Of a stretch of 64,000 nt of DNA, positions 26,296-34,412 are shown piece after piece (position 1 is the stretch's first letter; the number at the start of each line of letters is the position of its first letter). A program made the position numbers and the translations under genes. Below the pieces are notes generated by a model. It did no database searches. It was not told the DNA's origin and saw only the letters and a list, made by a program, of their open reading frames with translations. This DNA is from Arthrobacter sp. YN (GTDB lineage: Bacteria > Actinomycetota > Actinomycetes > Actinomycetales > Micrococcaceae), in NCBI RefSeq assembly GCF_002224285.1, contig NZ_CP022436.1, positions 682,001 to 746,000 on the forward strand, read 5' to 3'.

Positions 26296-27307
26296 AACAA
26301 CCACCCGCCCCGCCGCCGGCGCCCGGATCGTCCTCAAAGACGTCACCAAAACCTACCCCGGCCAGGTGATTCCCGCCGTCGAATCCTTCTCCATGGACAT
26401 CGCACCAGGCGAGCTGATCATGTTCGTGGGTCCTTCCGGTTGTGGCAAGACCACCACCATGAAGATGATCAACCGGATCATCGAACCGAGCTCGGGCTCC
26501 ATCACCATCGACGGTGAGGACGTCCTGTCCCTCAACCCCAACGAGCTCCGCCGCCGGATCGGCTACGTCATCCAGCAGATCGGCCTGTTCCCGCATATGA
26601 CCATCGCGGAGAACATCTCCGTGGTCCCCAAGCTCCTCGGCTGGGACAAGAAGCGCACGCAAAACCGCGTCGAAGAGCTGCTGGCCGTCGTCGAACTTGA
26701 TCCCAAGATGTTCGCGTCCCGCTACCCCCGCCAACTCTCCGGTGGGCAGCAGCAGCGCGTTGGGGTTGCGCGGGCCTTGGCCGCCGACCCGCCCGTGATG
26801 CTCATGGATGAGCCCTTCGGAGCCACAGACCCCATCACGCGCGAAAAGCTGCAGAGCGAATTCCTGCGCCTGCAGGAGAAGCTGAGCAAGACGATCGTCT
26901 TCGTCACCCACGATTTCGACGAAGCCGTGCGCCTCGGAGACCGGATCGCCGTGCTGTCCGAGCGCTCGCAGATCGAGCAGTTCGACACTCCGGCGAACAT
27001 CCTGGCCAACCCTGCCAATGACTACGTGTCGCAGTTCGTTGGGCACGGTGCCGCCCTCAAGCGCCTGGGGCTCATTCCTGTGGGCCACGCGACGCTGGGC
27101 CCGGCAGGTGGACGAAGCGCCCTGACCGTTGGTGTTGAAGACTCCCTCCGTGATGCCCTGGATGCCTTGGTGCTCTCGGGTGGCCTGCCCGTCGGCGTCG
27201 TGGACCAGAGCGGAAGGACCGTGGGCTCCATAGATATCGAACGAATCGCCGCTGTCCTGGGCGCCGAAATCCTGCCGCCGGCCCTTGCCGGGGGAGTGCG
27301 GCCATGA
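26288..27307 (+). CDS. ABC transporter ATPase, OpuCA/ProV family
   Basis: This 339-residue ATPase has Walker A (GPSGCGKTT), the Q-loop in YVIQQIGLFPHMT, the signature LSGGQQQRVGVARAL and Walker B (VMLMDEPFGA) with the switch His in VTHDFDEA. A C-terminal CBS-like segment (about 275-330, SLRDALDALVLSGGLPVGVV) is typical of OpuCA, where it senses ionic strength or c-di-AMP. The GTG at 26288 has AAGGGGAC just upstream and overlaps the permease stop by 8 bases; its stop overlaps the next ATG. Confidence 0.92.
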   Translation: MSETTTRPAAGARIVLKDVTKTYPGQVIPAVESFSMDIAPGELIMFVGPSGCGKTTTMKMINRIIEPSSGSITIDGEDVLSLNPNELRRRIGYVIQQIGLFPHMTIAENISVVPKLLGWDKKRTQNRVEELLAVVELDPKMFASRYPRQLSGGQQQRVGVARALAADPPVMLMDEPFGATDPITREKLQSEFLRLQEKLSKTIVFVTHDFDEAVRLGDRIAVLSERSQIEQFDTPANILANPANDYVSQFVGHGAALKRLGLIPVGHATLGPAGGRSALTVGVEDSLRDALDALVLSGGLPVGVVDQSGRTVGSIDIERIAAVLGAEILPPALAGGVRP

Positions 27308-28089
27308 CTGCGCAGGCAACGCGGGACCTGGCAACGTCCTTCGGCACGGCCTCCAACCGCAAGGGAAAGTACTTCTCCTTCAAGCGGTTCGGAACGCCAC
27401 TGATCATCATCGTGGCGCTGCTGGCACTGTTCCTCTGGATCTCCTCGCTCACCCTCGATTCGATCGAGCTGCGCACCCTCAACTGGGACTACCTTGCTGA
27501 TCGGACCAGGGAACACCTTCTGCTGACGGTCACAGCATCCGCGATTGTGTCCCTGATTGCCATCCCGGCCGGCATTGCACTGAGCCGCGTGCATTCCAAG
27601 GCAGTTCACGCAGTGGTCTTCGGGATTGCCAACATAGGGCAGGCAACTCCGGCCATTGGCCTGGTGATTCTGCTGGCCATTGTGTGGAAGACAGGCTTTG
27701 AGGTGGCGCTGGTGGGCCTGGTGGCGTACTCGGTCCTGCCTGTACTGCGGAACACCTTGGTGGGACTCCAACAGGTTGATTCCAGCCTGACGGAGGCTGC
27801 CAAGGGTATGGGCATGCGTCCGCTGGAAGTGCTCACCCGGATCGAACTCCCCTTGGCCGTTCCGGTGATCGTTGCTGGTCTGCGGACGGCCCTGGTCTTC
27901 TGTGTCGGCGTCGCCACAGTGGCCACCTTCATCAACGCAGGCGGCCTGGGCGACATGATCGTCAACGGCTTGAAGCTCCAGCGCTGGCCCGTCCTCATCA
28001 CCGGAGCCGTTGTCGTCTCCTGCATTGCCCTCACCATCGACTGGCTGGCAGGCCTCGCTGAAGATCTGCTCAAGCCCAAAGGCATCTGA
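27304..28089 (+). CDS. second ABC permease of the OpuC-type importer
   Basis: This is a 261-residue membrane protein with the coupling motif QVDSSLTEAAKGMGMRPLEVL, homologous to the permease two genes upstream but longer at the N-terminus. OpuB/OpuC systems of Gram-positives also have two different permeases, so the set is complete. The ATG overlaps the ATPase stop (ATGA). Confidence 0.9.
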   Translation: MTAQATRDLATSFGTASNRKGKYFSFKRFGTPLIIIVALLALFLWISSLTLDSIELRTLNWDYLADRTREHLLLTVTASAIVSLIAIPAGIALSRVHSKAVHAVVFGIANIGQATPAIGLVILLAIVWKTGFEVALVGLVAYSVLPVLRNTLVGLQQVDSSLTEAAKGMGMRPLEVLTRIELPLAVPVIVAGLRTALVFCVGVATVATFINAGGLGDMIVNGLKLQRWPVLITGAVVVSCIALTIDWLAGLAEDLLKPKGI

Positions 28090-28119
28090 CTTTTTCCTAC
28101 TTCCCCAAGGACAAACACC

Positions 28120-29055
28120 ATGAAGAAACCTGCAATGACCCTGCTGGCCACCGGCGTGGCCGTGGCCCTGAGCCTCACGGCATGCGGCGGCTCAGCTTCC
28201 TCCAGTTCAAGCGGAGCCGGAAGCAACGAACTCGAAGGCCTCACCGGCGTTTTCGGCGCCAAGGACTTCTCCGAGCAGTTCATCCTCTCCCACATCACCA
28301 GCCAGGTCCTGAACGCCCACGGCGCAGACACCACTACCAACACCAGCGTGGTGGGCTCCGCCAACGTCCGCACGGCCTTCGAGACCGGCCAATTCGCCGG
28401 CTACTGGGAGTACACCGGGACGTCCTGGATCACGTACAACAAGCAGACCACTCCCATCAAGGACAAAGCGGAGATGTTCAACGCCGTCAAGGACGCCGAT
28501 GCCAAGAAGGGCATCGCCTGGCTGGACCCTGCACCCCTTAACAACACCTATGCCTTCGCCATTCGCGAGGACAAAGCCAAGGAACTCGGCATCAAGAGCC
28601 TCTCGGACGTGGCCAAGCTTCCAGCCAGCGAGCAGACATTCTGCGTGGAAAGTGAGTTCTCAACCCGTGACGACGGCTGGCCGGGTCTGAGCAAGGAATA
28701 CGGTTTGAGCCCGGACGCCAAGGTTTCCATGCTGGACACCGGTGTCATCTACACCGCAACGCAGAAGGGCCAGGACTGTAACTTCGGCGAGGTCTTCGAA
28801 ACGGATGGCCGCATTCCCGCGCTGAAGCTGCAGGTCATGGAGGACGACAAGAACTTTTTCCCGATCTACCAGGGCGCCCTCACCATCAAAGCCGACATCC
28901 TCGCCAAGTACCCGGCCATCGCGGACATCATGGCCAAGGTTTCGCCAAAGCTCACCACCGAGGTCATGCAGCAACTGAACGCGAAGGCTGATGTTGATGG
29001 CGAAGACCCGGAAGACATTGCCAAGGAATGGCTCGAATCCGAAGGACTGATCTGA
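28120..29055 (+). CDS. ABC substrate-binding lipoprotein, OpuAC/OpuCC family
   Basis: This 311-residue lipoprotein has a signal peptide ending in LTACGG and a Ser-rich linker. It is homologous to quaternary-amine binding proteins: GVFGAKDFSEQFILSHITSQ corresponds to the GSKNFTEQ start of that fold, and FAGYWEYTGTSW to the YxxYTGT hinge segment. The Tyr- and Trp-rich cage of betaine binders is not obvious outside the YWEYTGTSW segment, so the ligand may not be a betaine. AAGGA precedes the ATG. Confidence 0.88.
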   Translation: MKKPAMTLLATGVAVALSLTACGGSASSSSSGAGSNELEGLTGVFGAKDFSEQFILSHITSQVLNAHGADTTTNTSVVGSANVRTAFETGQFAGYWEYTGTSWITYNKQTTPIKDKAEMFNAVKDADAKKGIAWLDPAPLNNTYAFAIREDKAKELGIKSLSDVAKLPASEQTFCVESEFSTRDDGWPGLSKEYGLSPDAKVSMLDTGVIYTATQKGQDCNFGEVFETDGRIPALKLQVMEDDKNFFPIYQGALTIKADILAKYPAIADIMAKVSPKLTTEVMQQLNAKADVDGEDPEDIAKEWLESEGLI

Positions 29056-29057
29056 GA

Positions 29058-29567
29058 ATGACTGAACAGATCCAGATCGGTGAGTCCTTCATCGGGAACG
29101 GCGTCAACGCAGCGCACGTGAACACTGTCCTCGGACATCGGAACGGCCCCGCCGGAACCGCCTGGGCCACGGCCTTGGGATCACCGAGTGCCGGCCACGT
29201 TCCCTTCGTGGCTGTCCTGCGGCCCTCACTCCCGGTGAAGCCTCTAACGCTCTTTGTTACCAAAGCTGCCCCGGCAAATGACCAGCACGGCAACCTCATC
29301 TGGGGCGCAGCGCAGGCTGGAATCGCCGCGGGCGTGGCAGATGCTGTAGCCGACGGCATCCTCACTGATCAACAGGCCGATTCGCACGCACTGATCGCCG
29401 CGGTGTGGGTGAACCCCAACGCCGACGACGACGACGCCGTCTACCGCAATAACCGTGAGTCGGTCCGGACTGCTTTGGAGAACGGGGCCAAGAACCTCCC
29501 GTCCACCGCAGAAGTGATCGAGGCACGCAACTCCCCGTCCAATCCCTTCTTCACTCCGCGAGGCTGA
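29058..29567 (+). CDS. formaldehyde-activating enzyme (Fae) homologue
   Basis: This 169-residue protein is homologous along its whole length to Fae, which condenses formaldehyde with tetrahydromethanopterin. Shared features: IGESFIGNGVNAAHVNTVLG with the His that corresponds to the catalytic His17, SAGHVPFVAVLRPSLPVKPLTLFVTK, and the Gln-containing helix WGAAQAGIAAGVADAVADGI. It begins two bases after the binding-protein stop, inside a run with an importer and dehydrogenases. Arthrobacter relatives are not known to me for a tetrahydromethanopterin pathway, and none of its other genes is in this window, so the true substrate may be another cofactor or a different carbonyl adduct. The family call is firm; the reaction is open. 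Confidence 0.85.
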   Translation: MTEQIQIGESFIGNGVNAAHVNTVLGHRNGPAGTAWATALGSPSAGHVPFVAVLRPSLPVKPLTLFVTKAAPANDQHGNLIWGAAQAGIAAGVADAVADGILTDQQADSHALIAAVWVNPNADDDDAVYRNNRESVRTALENGAKNLPSTAEVIEARNSPSNPFFTPRG

Positions 29568-29572
29568 CAGCA

Positions 29573-30676
29573 ATGAAGATCACCGCAATCCGGCTGACCC
29601 GCATGGTCCTGCCGCTGGACCCGCCGTTCAACGCCGCCTGGGATCCTGAACCCCGCACCTCCTTCCCGGCAACACTGGTGGAGGTGGAAACCGACGAAGG
29701 CATCACCGGCGTAGGCTCCGGCGACACTATGGACGGTTTCGAAGCCTACGAACACCTGTTCATCGGGACCGACCCCATGGCCATCCTCAACCAGGTCCGC
29801 CGGATCGAGACCATCAACTTCCACGGCGGCCGGTACTGGCCCCTCGAAGCGGCCCTCTGGGACATCATCGGCAAAGTTGCCGGACTCCCGGTAGCCACAC
29901 TCTTCGGCGGAGCACAGGATCGTCTGGTGGCCTATGCCTCCTCCGGCGAATTGAAGGCCCCCGCGGCCCGGGCTGAGTCAGCGCTTGCTGCCAAGGACCG
30001 TGGCTTCAAGGCCATGAAGATCCGTATTTCCCGCGACCACCTGGAAGAAGGCGTGGAGTCCGTCCGCGCTGCCAGGGAAGCCGTGGGCAAGGACTTCGAC
30101 CTGATGGTGGACCTTAACCAGATGTGGCGCATGAGCGGGGACATCGAACCAGCGTTGGAACTCGCCAAGGTCCACCGCCTCGCGGCGCAGTTGGCTGAAC
30201 TGGATGTCCGCTGGCTCGAGGAGCCACTTCCGCAGGCCGACGTCAAGGGCGCACAGCGTGTCCGCGAACAGACCGGCATACAGGTCTCAGGCGGTGAAAT
30301 GGTCCGCAGCATGCCGGAAATGATGGCCCTCATCGAAGCCGACGCTTACGACATCTACCAGCCTGACGTCGCCTTGGCCGTGGGCATGTACCGCGCCCGG
30401 CAGGTGGCCGAAACGGCAAACCTCAAGCACCGCTTCTTCACACCGCACACGTGGAGCAACGGCTTGGGCTTGCTGGCTAACCTGCACGTGGCCGCAGGCG
30501 TGGACGCAGGACCATACTTGGAATTCCCCTATGACCCGCCGGGCTGGACCCCGGAGCGCCGCGACTTCTTCATGGAGCCGCTGGACATCGACGACGACGG
30601 TGCGCTCCGCGTGCCCGACCTGCCGGGCCTGGGTGCAGTCATCGATTACGACGCCGTCAAGAAGTACTCGGTCTAA
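29573..30676 (+). CDS. enolase-superfamily enzyme (mandelate racemase/acid sugar dehydratase type)
   Basis: This 367-residue protein has the MR/MLE layout. A capping domain is followed by the barrel with catalytic Lys149 in a KIR (KxR) motif, metal ligands Asp180 (MVDLNQMW), Glu216 (WLEEPLPQ) and Glu242 (SGGE), and the His292-Asp265 dyad (TPHTWSNG and YQPDV). This arrangement abstracts a proton alpha to a carboxylate, so the substrate is a carboxylic acid, often a hydroxy or sugar acid that is dehydrated or epimerised. Five bases separate it from the Fae homologue. Confidence 0.9.
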   Translation: MKITAIRLTRMVLPLDPPFNAAWDPEPRTSFPATLVEVETDEGITGVGSGDTMDGFEAYEHLFIGTDPMAILNQVRRIETINFHGGRYWPLEAALWDIIGKVAGLPVATLFGGAQDRLVAYASSGELKAPAARAESALAAKDRGFKAMKIRISRDHLEEGVESVRAAREAVGKDFDLMVDLNQMWRMSGDIEPALELAKVHRLAAQLAELDVRWLEEPLPQADVKGAQRVREQTGIQVSGGEMVRSMPEMMALIEADAYDIYQPDVALAVGMYRARQVAETANLKHRFFTPHTWSNGLGLLANLHVAAGVDAGPYLEFPYDPPGWTPERRDFFMEPLDIDDDGALRVPDLPGLGAVIDYDAVKKYSV

Positions 30677-30687
30677 GGAACACTGCC

Positions 30688-32205
30688 ATGGCAACAACCA
30701 AGAACGACTGGATCCAAGGGGCGGCAGTCCAGCAGCCGGCCACGGGACTGTATATCGACGGCGGTTTCCGCGCCGCACACAGCGAGGCAACGTTTCCCAC
30801 GGTCTCTCCGAGGGACGGTTCCGTCACGGCCCACGTAGCGGCAGCGGGGGAACAGGACGTAGACGACGCCGTCCAGGCAGCTCATCGTGCTTTCGAAAGC
30901 GGAGTATGGTCGCGAACGGACCGACGCCACCGGCAAGCCGTCCTGACCCGACTGTCGGACCTCATCCTTGAAAACCTCGAGGAACTCGCACTCCTGGAGT
31001 CCACGGATGCCGGCCACCCGATCAGCGACGCGCTCGCCGTCGATGTCCCCAGCTGTGCACGGACCTTCCGCTGGTACGCGGAGGCCTTGGACAAGGTCTA
31101 CGACGACGTCGCACCCACCCCACGCAACGCCCTAGCAGTCATTTCCCGTGAACCGCTCGGCGTGATCGGCGCCGTCGTGCCGTGGAACTATCCACTGATC
31201 ATCACGGCCTGGAAGGTGGCTCCTGCGCTCGCGGCCGGGAACTCCGTGGTCCTCAAGCCTTCGGAACAGACCAGCCTGAGCGCGTTGCGCCTGGCCGAAC
31301 TGGCCACTGAGGCGGGCGTGCCGGATGGCGTATTCAACGTTGTCCCCGGCCTCGGTCACGTTGCCGGGGCTGCCTTGGGGCGGCATGATCTCGTGGACAA
31401 GATCACCTTCACGGGCTCACCGGAGGTTGGCCGGTACTTCCAGCGCTACGCCTCCGAATCGAATGGCAAGCAGGTGGCGCTGGAGCTCGGCGGAAAGTCG
31501 CCGCAGGTGGTTCTGCACGACGTCGGAGACATCGCCGCGTGCGCGTCGGCCGTGGCCTGGGGGATCTTCTACAACGCCGGGCAGACCTGCCACGGAGGTT
31601 CACGGCTCCTCGTGGACGAACGTGTCCACGACGAATTGATCGAAGAAGTCATCAAGGTGGGGCGGTCGTTGCAGCTTGGCGACCCGCTGGATCCTGCCAC
31701 CCAGATCGGCGCGATCATCGATGACCGTCAGCTTGAGAGCATCCTCGGCTACTACGCCATCGCAGATGGCGAGGGCATCGCAGTGGCCAGCGGCGGCACC
31801 CAGGTCCACCCTGCCGGCGTTGAAAATGGCTACTACCTGGAACCCACGGTCCTGGACCGGGTCAATAACGCCGGCCGCATCGGCCAGGAAGAGATCTTCG
31901 GCCCGGTCCTGGCAGTGAGCACATTCCGTGGCGCCGCCGAGGGCATCCGGATGGCTAACGAATCCAAGTACGGGCTGGCCGCCAGCGTGTGGACGCAGGA
32001 CGTCACCAAGGCGCACACCGCTGCCCGAGAGCTGCGCGCCGGCACCGTGTGGGTGAACACTTTCGACGTCGCGGACATCATCACGCCCTTTGGCGGATTC
32101 AAGGAATCGGGGTTCGGCAGGGACCGTTCCCTGCACGCACTGGACGCCTACTCCGCACTGAAAACAACTTGGATCAACTTGGGCGACGCCGCCCTGGACG
32201 ACTGA
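30688..32205 (+). CDS. NAD(P)-dependent aldehyde dehydrogenase
   Basis: This 505-residue ALDH has the catalytic Cys in NAGQTCHGGSR, the general-base Glu in VALELGGKSPQVV and the nucleotide-binding segment FTGSPEVGRYF. The closest pattern is the gamma-aminobutyraldehyde/betaine-aldehyde/PuuC class (EPLGVIGAVVPWNYPL). It would oxidise an aldehyde made in the pathway to the acid. AAGGAAC lies upstream of the ATG. A second, distinct ALDH is encoded three genes later. Confidence 0.92.
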   Translation: MATTKNDWIQGAAVQQPATGLYIDGGFRAAHSEATFPTVSPRDGSVTAHVAAAGEQDVDDAVQAAHRAFESGVWSRTDRRHRQAVLTRLSDLILENLEELALLESTDAGHPISDALAVDVPSCARTFRWYAEALDKVYDDVAPTPRNALAVISREPLGVIGAVVPWNYPLIITAWKVAPALAAGNSVVLKPSEQTSLSALRLAELATEAGVPDGVFNVVPGLGHVAGAALGRHDLVDKITFTGSPEVGRYFQRYASESNGKQVALELGGKSPQVVLHDVGDIAACASAVAWGIFYNAGQTCHGGSRLLVDERVHDELIEEVIKVGRSLQLGDPLDPATQIGAIIDDRQLESILGYYAIADGEGIAVASGGTQVHPAGVENGYYLEPTVLDRVNNAGRIGQEEIFGPVLAVSTFRGAAEGIRMANESKYGLAASVWTQDVTKAHTAARELRAGTVWVNTFDVADIITPFGGFKESGFGRDRSLHALDAYSALKTTWINLGDAALDD

Positions 32206-32232
32206 ACCACCCAGCCTGAATTGAGACTCGAT

Positions 32233-33219
32233 ATGACTGCAACAACGCACGCTTCCGCTACGGAAACACAACCTTTCACGCCCGGCACCGTCCGCATCGG
32301 ATTCATCGGCCTCGGCAACATGGGCTCGGGCATGACGCGCAACCTCCAAGCCGCAGGCTTCCACTTGGTGGTGAACGATGTCCGCAAGGAATCCGCCGCC
32401 GGACTCCTCGCTAACGGAGCCGAATGGGCGGAGGACGCCGCGGCTGTAGCCGCTGGATCCGACGTCGTCATCACCATGCTCCCCACGCCCAAGCACGTGG
32501 AAACAGTCGCCATGGGACCCGGCGGCATCCTTGCCGGACTGCCCGACGGCGGCACGTGGGTGGACATGTCCACCTCGGTTCCGGAGGTCGCTAACAGGGT
32601 CCGCGAAGCGGGCTCGGTCCGCGGAATCCGCGTCCTGGATGCACCCGTCAGCGGCATGTCCGTGGGCGCCGCGAACGGAATGCTGCAGATCTTCATTGGC
32701 GGCGACGCGGCCGACGTCCACCGTCTTCGTCCCGTGTTCGAAGCGATGGGTGATTCCGAACGGATCCTGCACGTGGGCGGCCACGGTGCCGGCTACGCGG
32801 TGAAGCTTATGATCAACCAGTTGTGGTTCTCGCATCTGGTGGCCACCGCAGAGGTCCTGAGCACTGGCGTCAAGGCAGGAGTGGACCTGGAAGTCCTGCG
32901 GCAGGCACTCATCGCAAGCCCGGCGAACTCCAACTTTGTGGAGAACGACGTCCTGTCCATCCTCAACCACGGCGACTACGACGAAGGCTTCGCGATCGCG
33001 TTGGCCTGCAAGGACCTTGGCTTGTCCATCGACCTGGCCCGCTCGGTGGGTGTGCCCATGGAGTTGTCTGGTCTGGTGGAGCAGCTCTACCGCAGGGCCA
33101 AGGCGCTCTACGGCGACAAAGCCGGGGAGATGACCCCCGTGAAACTTTACGAAGACGCCATTGGAGTGCAGTTGCGGACGCCCGTGCAGGCCGCCGGCAT
33201 CGCAGCAGAAGGAGCTTGA
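32233..33219 (+). CDS. NAD(P)-dependent beta-hydroxyacid dehydrogenase
   Basis: This 328-residue member of the 3-hydroxyisobutyrate/tartronate-semialdehyde reductase family has a Rossmann start IGFIGLGNMGSGMTRNLQAAG, the substrate motif DAPVSGMSVGA and the catalytic Lys in GHGAGYAVKLMINQL. It interconverts a beta-hydroxyacid and the semialdehyde. The ATG at 32233 is chosen; a TTG at 32221 in frame is possible. Presence with an enolase-superfamily acid dehydratase and an aldehyde dehydrogenase suggests a short acid intermediate. Confidence 0.9.
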   Translation: MTATTHASATETQPFTPGTVRIGFIGLGNMGSGMTRNLQAAGFHLVVNDVRKESAAGLLANGAEWAEDAAAVAAGSDVVITMLPTPKHVETVAMGPGGILAGLPDGGTWVDMSTSVPEVANRVREAGSVRGIRVLDAPVSGMSVGAANGMLQIFIGGDAADVHRLRPVFEAMGDSERILHVGGHGAGYAVKLMINQLWFSHLVATAEVLSTGVKAGVDLEVLRQALIASPANSNFVENDVLSILNHGDYDEGFAIALACKDLGLSIDLARSVGVPMELSGLVEQLYRRAKALYGDKAGEMTPVKLYEDAIGVQLRTPVQAAGIAAEGA

Positions 33220-33224
33220 CCATC

Positions 33225-34412
33225 ATGCAGACACGTATGCAGATCCACGCCGAGCTGGCCTCCACGGAGCTGACTCTCGATCCGAAGCCCGCCGCTTACT
33301 TCGGCCGTGGGAAGGTGGCAGAGGTAGGCGGGATTGTCGCTGACCTCGGAGCCAAGTCGGCACTGATTGTCACTGACCCGTTCCTTGCCACCACGGACGT
33401 TGTGGCGGCCGTCAGGACCTCCTTGGAAGCCGCCGGGCTCGCCGTCAGCGTGTTTGATGGCGTGACCCCGAACCCCACCACCACGTGCGTCGACGCCGGG
33501 TCGGACCAGGCCGCCGCCTCCGGAGTTGATGTCCTGGTCCCTGTGGGCGGAGGATCGTCCATGGACGCAGCGAAAGGAATTTCGCTGGGTGCCGTGAATC
33601 CGGCCAGGGGAGCGGGGCTGGACTACAGCAACCACTTCGAGAACCCGGCGCTGCCCATTGTTGCCGTGCCCACCACCGCCGGCACCGGTGCCGAGGTCAA
33701 CGCCTTCGGTGTGGTTACGGACGTTGATGCGCACCGGAAGTTCTATGTAGGCCACGAATCGGCACTGCCCAAGGCAGCTGTGCTTGACCCCGAACTGACC
33801 CTTGGGCTTCCGCCGAAGGCCACCGCGGCCACCGGCATGGACGCGCTCACGCACGCCGTGGAGTCCTACTCATCCATCCGGCAGAACCCGTACTCCGACG
33901 GCATTGCCCTCCAAGTGGTCGCCATGGTTGCCGAGTTCCTGCCGCGCGCTGTGGCCGACGGCTCCGACATCGAAGCCCGATCACAGCTCCTCCTGGCCTC
34001 GCACATTGCGGGTGTTGGCTTCTCCCACACCGGCCTGGGCCTGGTGCACGCGATCGCCCATCCGCTGGGCGGCCGCTTCAACATCCCGCATGGCCTTGCG
34101 CTGTGCCTGGTGATTGAGGATGTCCTCCGCCTCAACCTCCGCAACCGGCTGGACCGGACCGCGCGGCTCGCCTTCGCACTCGGGGTGGGAGACACCGCGG
34201 CGACTGTCGAGCAGAACGCGGACGCCGCCGTCGAGGCTGTTGCCACGCTGGCACGGGATGTGGGCATGACAGCCCGGCTGACCGACTTCGGTGTGACGGA
34301 AGCCGACCTCGACTCCCTGGTGGAGGACACCCTGGCGGATTCGGTCATCAACAACACCCCTGTGCCGCCCACCCCCGTCGAAATCCGCACGATCCTCGAG
34401 AAAGCGCTCTAA
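33225..34412 (+). CDS. iron-containing alcohol dehydrogenase
   Basis: This 395-residue group III (Fe-dependent) alcohol dehydrogenase has the NAD-binding PVGGGSSMDAAKG, TAGTGAEVNAFGVVTD, DALTHAVESY and metal-ligand His residues in HIAGVGFSHTGLGLVHAIAHPLGG and FNIPHG. The ATG at 33225 is preceded by AAGGAGC. It would oxidise a primary or hydroxy-acid-type alcohol to the aldehyde used by the ALDH that follows directly. Confidence 0.92.
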   Translation: MQTRMQIHAELASTELTLDPKPAAYFGRGKVAEVGGIVADLGAKSALIVTDPFLATTDVVAAVRTSLEAAGLAVSVFDGVTPNPTTTCVDAGSDQAAASGVDVLVPVGGGSSMDAAKGISLGAVNPARGAGLDYSNHFENPALPIVAVPTTAGTGAEVNAFGVVTDVDAHRKFYVGHESALPKAAVLDPELTLGLPPKATAATGMDALTHAVESYSSIRQNPYSDGIALQVVAMVAEFLPRAVADGSDIEARSQLLLASHIAGVGFSHTGLGLVHAIAHPLGGRFNIPHGLALCLVIEDVLRLNLRNRLDRTARLAFALGVGDTAATVEQNADAAVEAVATLARDVGMTARLTDFGVTEADLDSLVEDTLADSVINNTPVPPTPVEIRTILEKAL

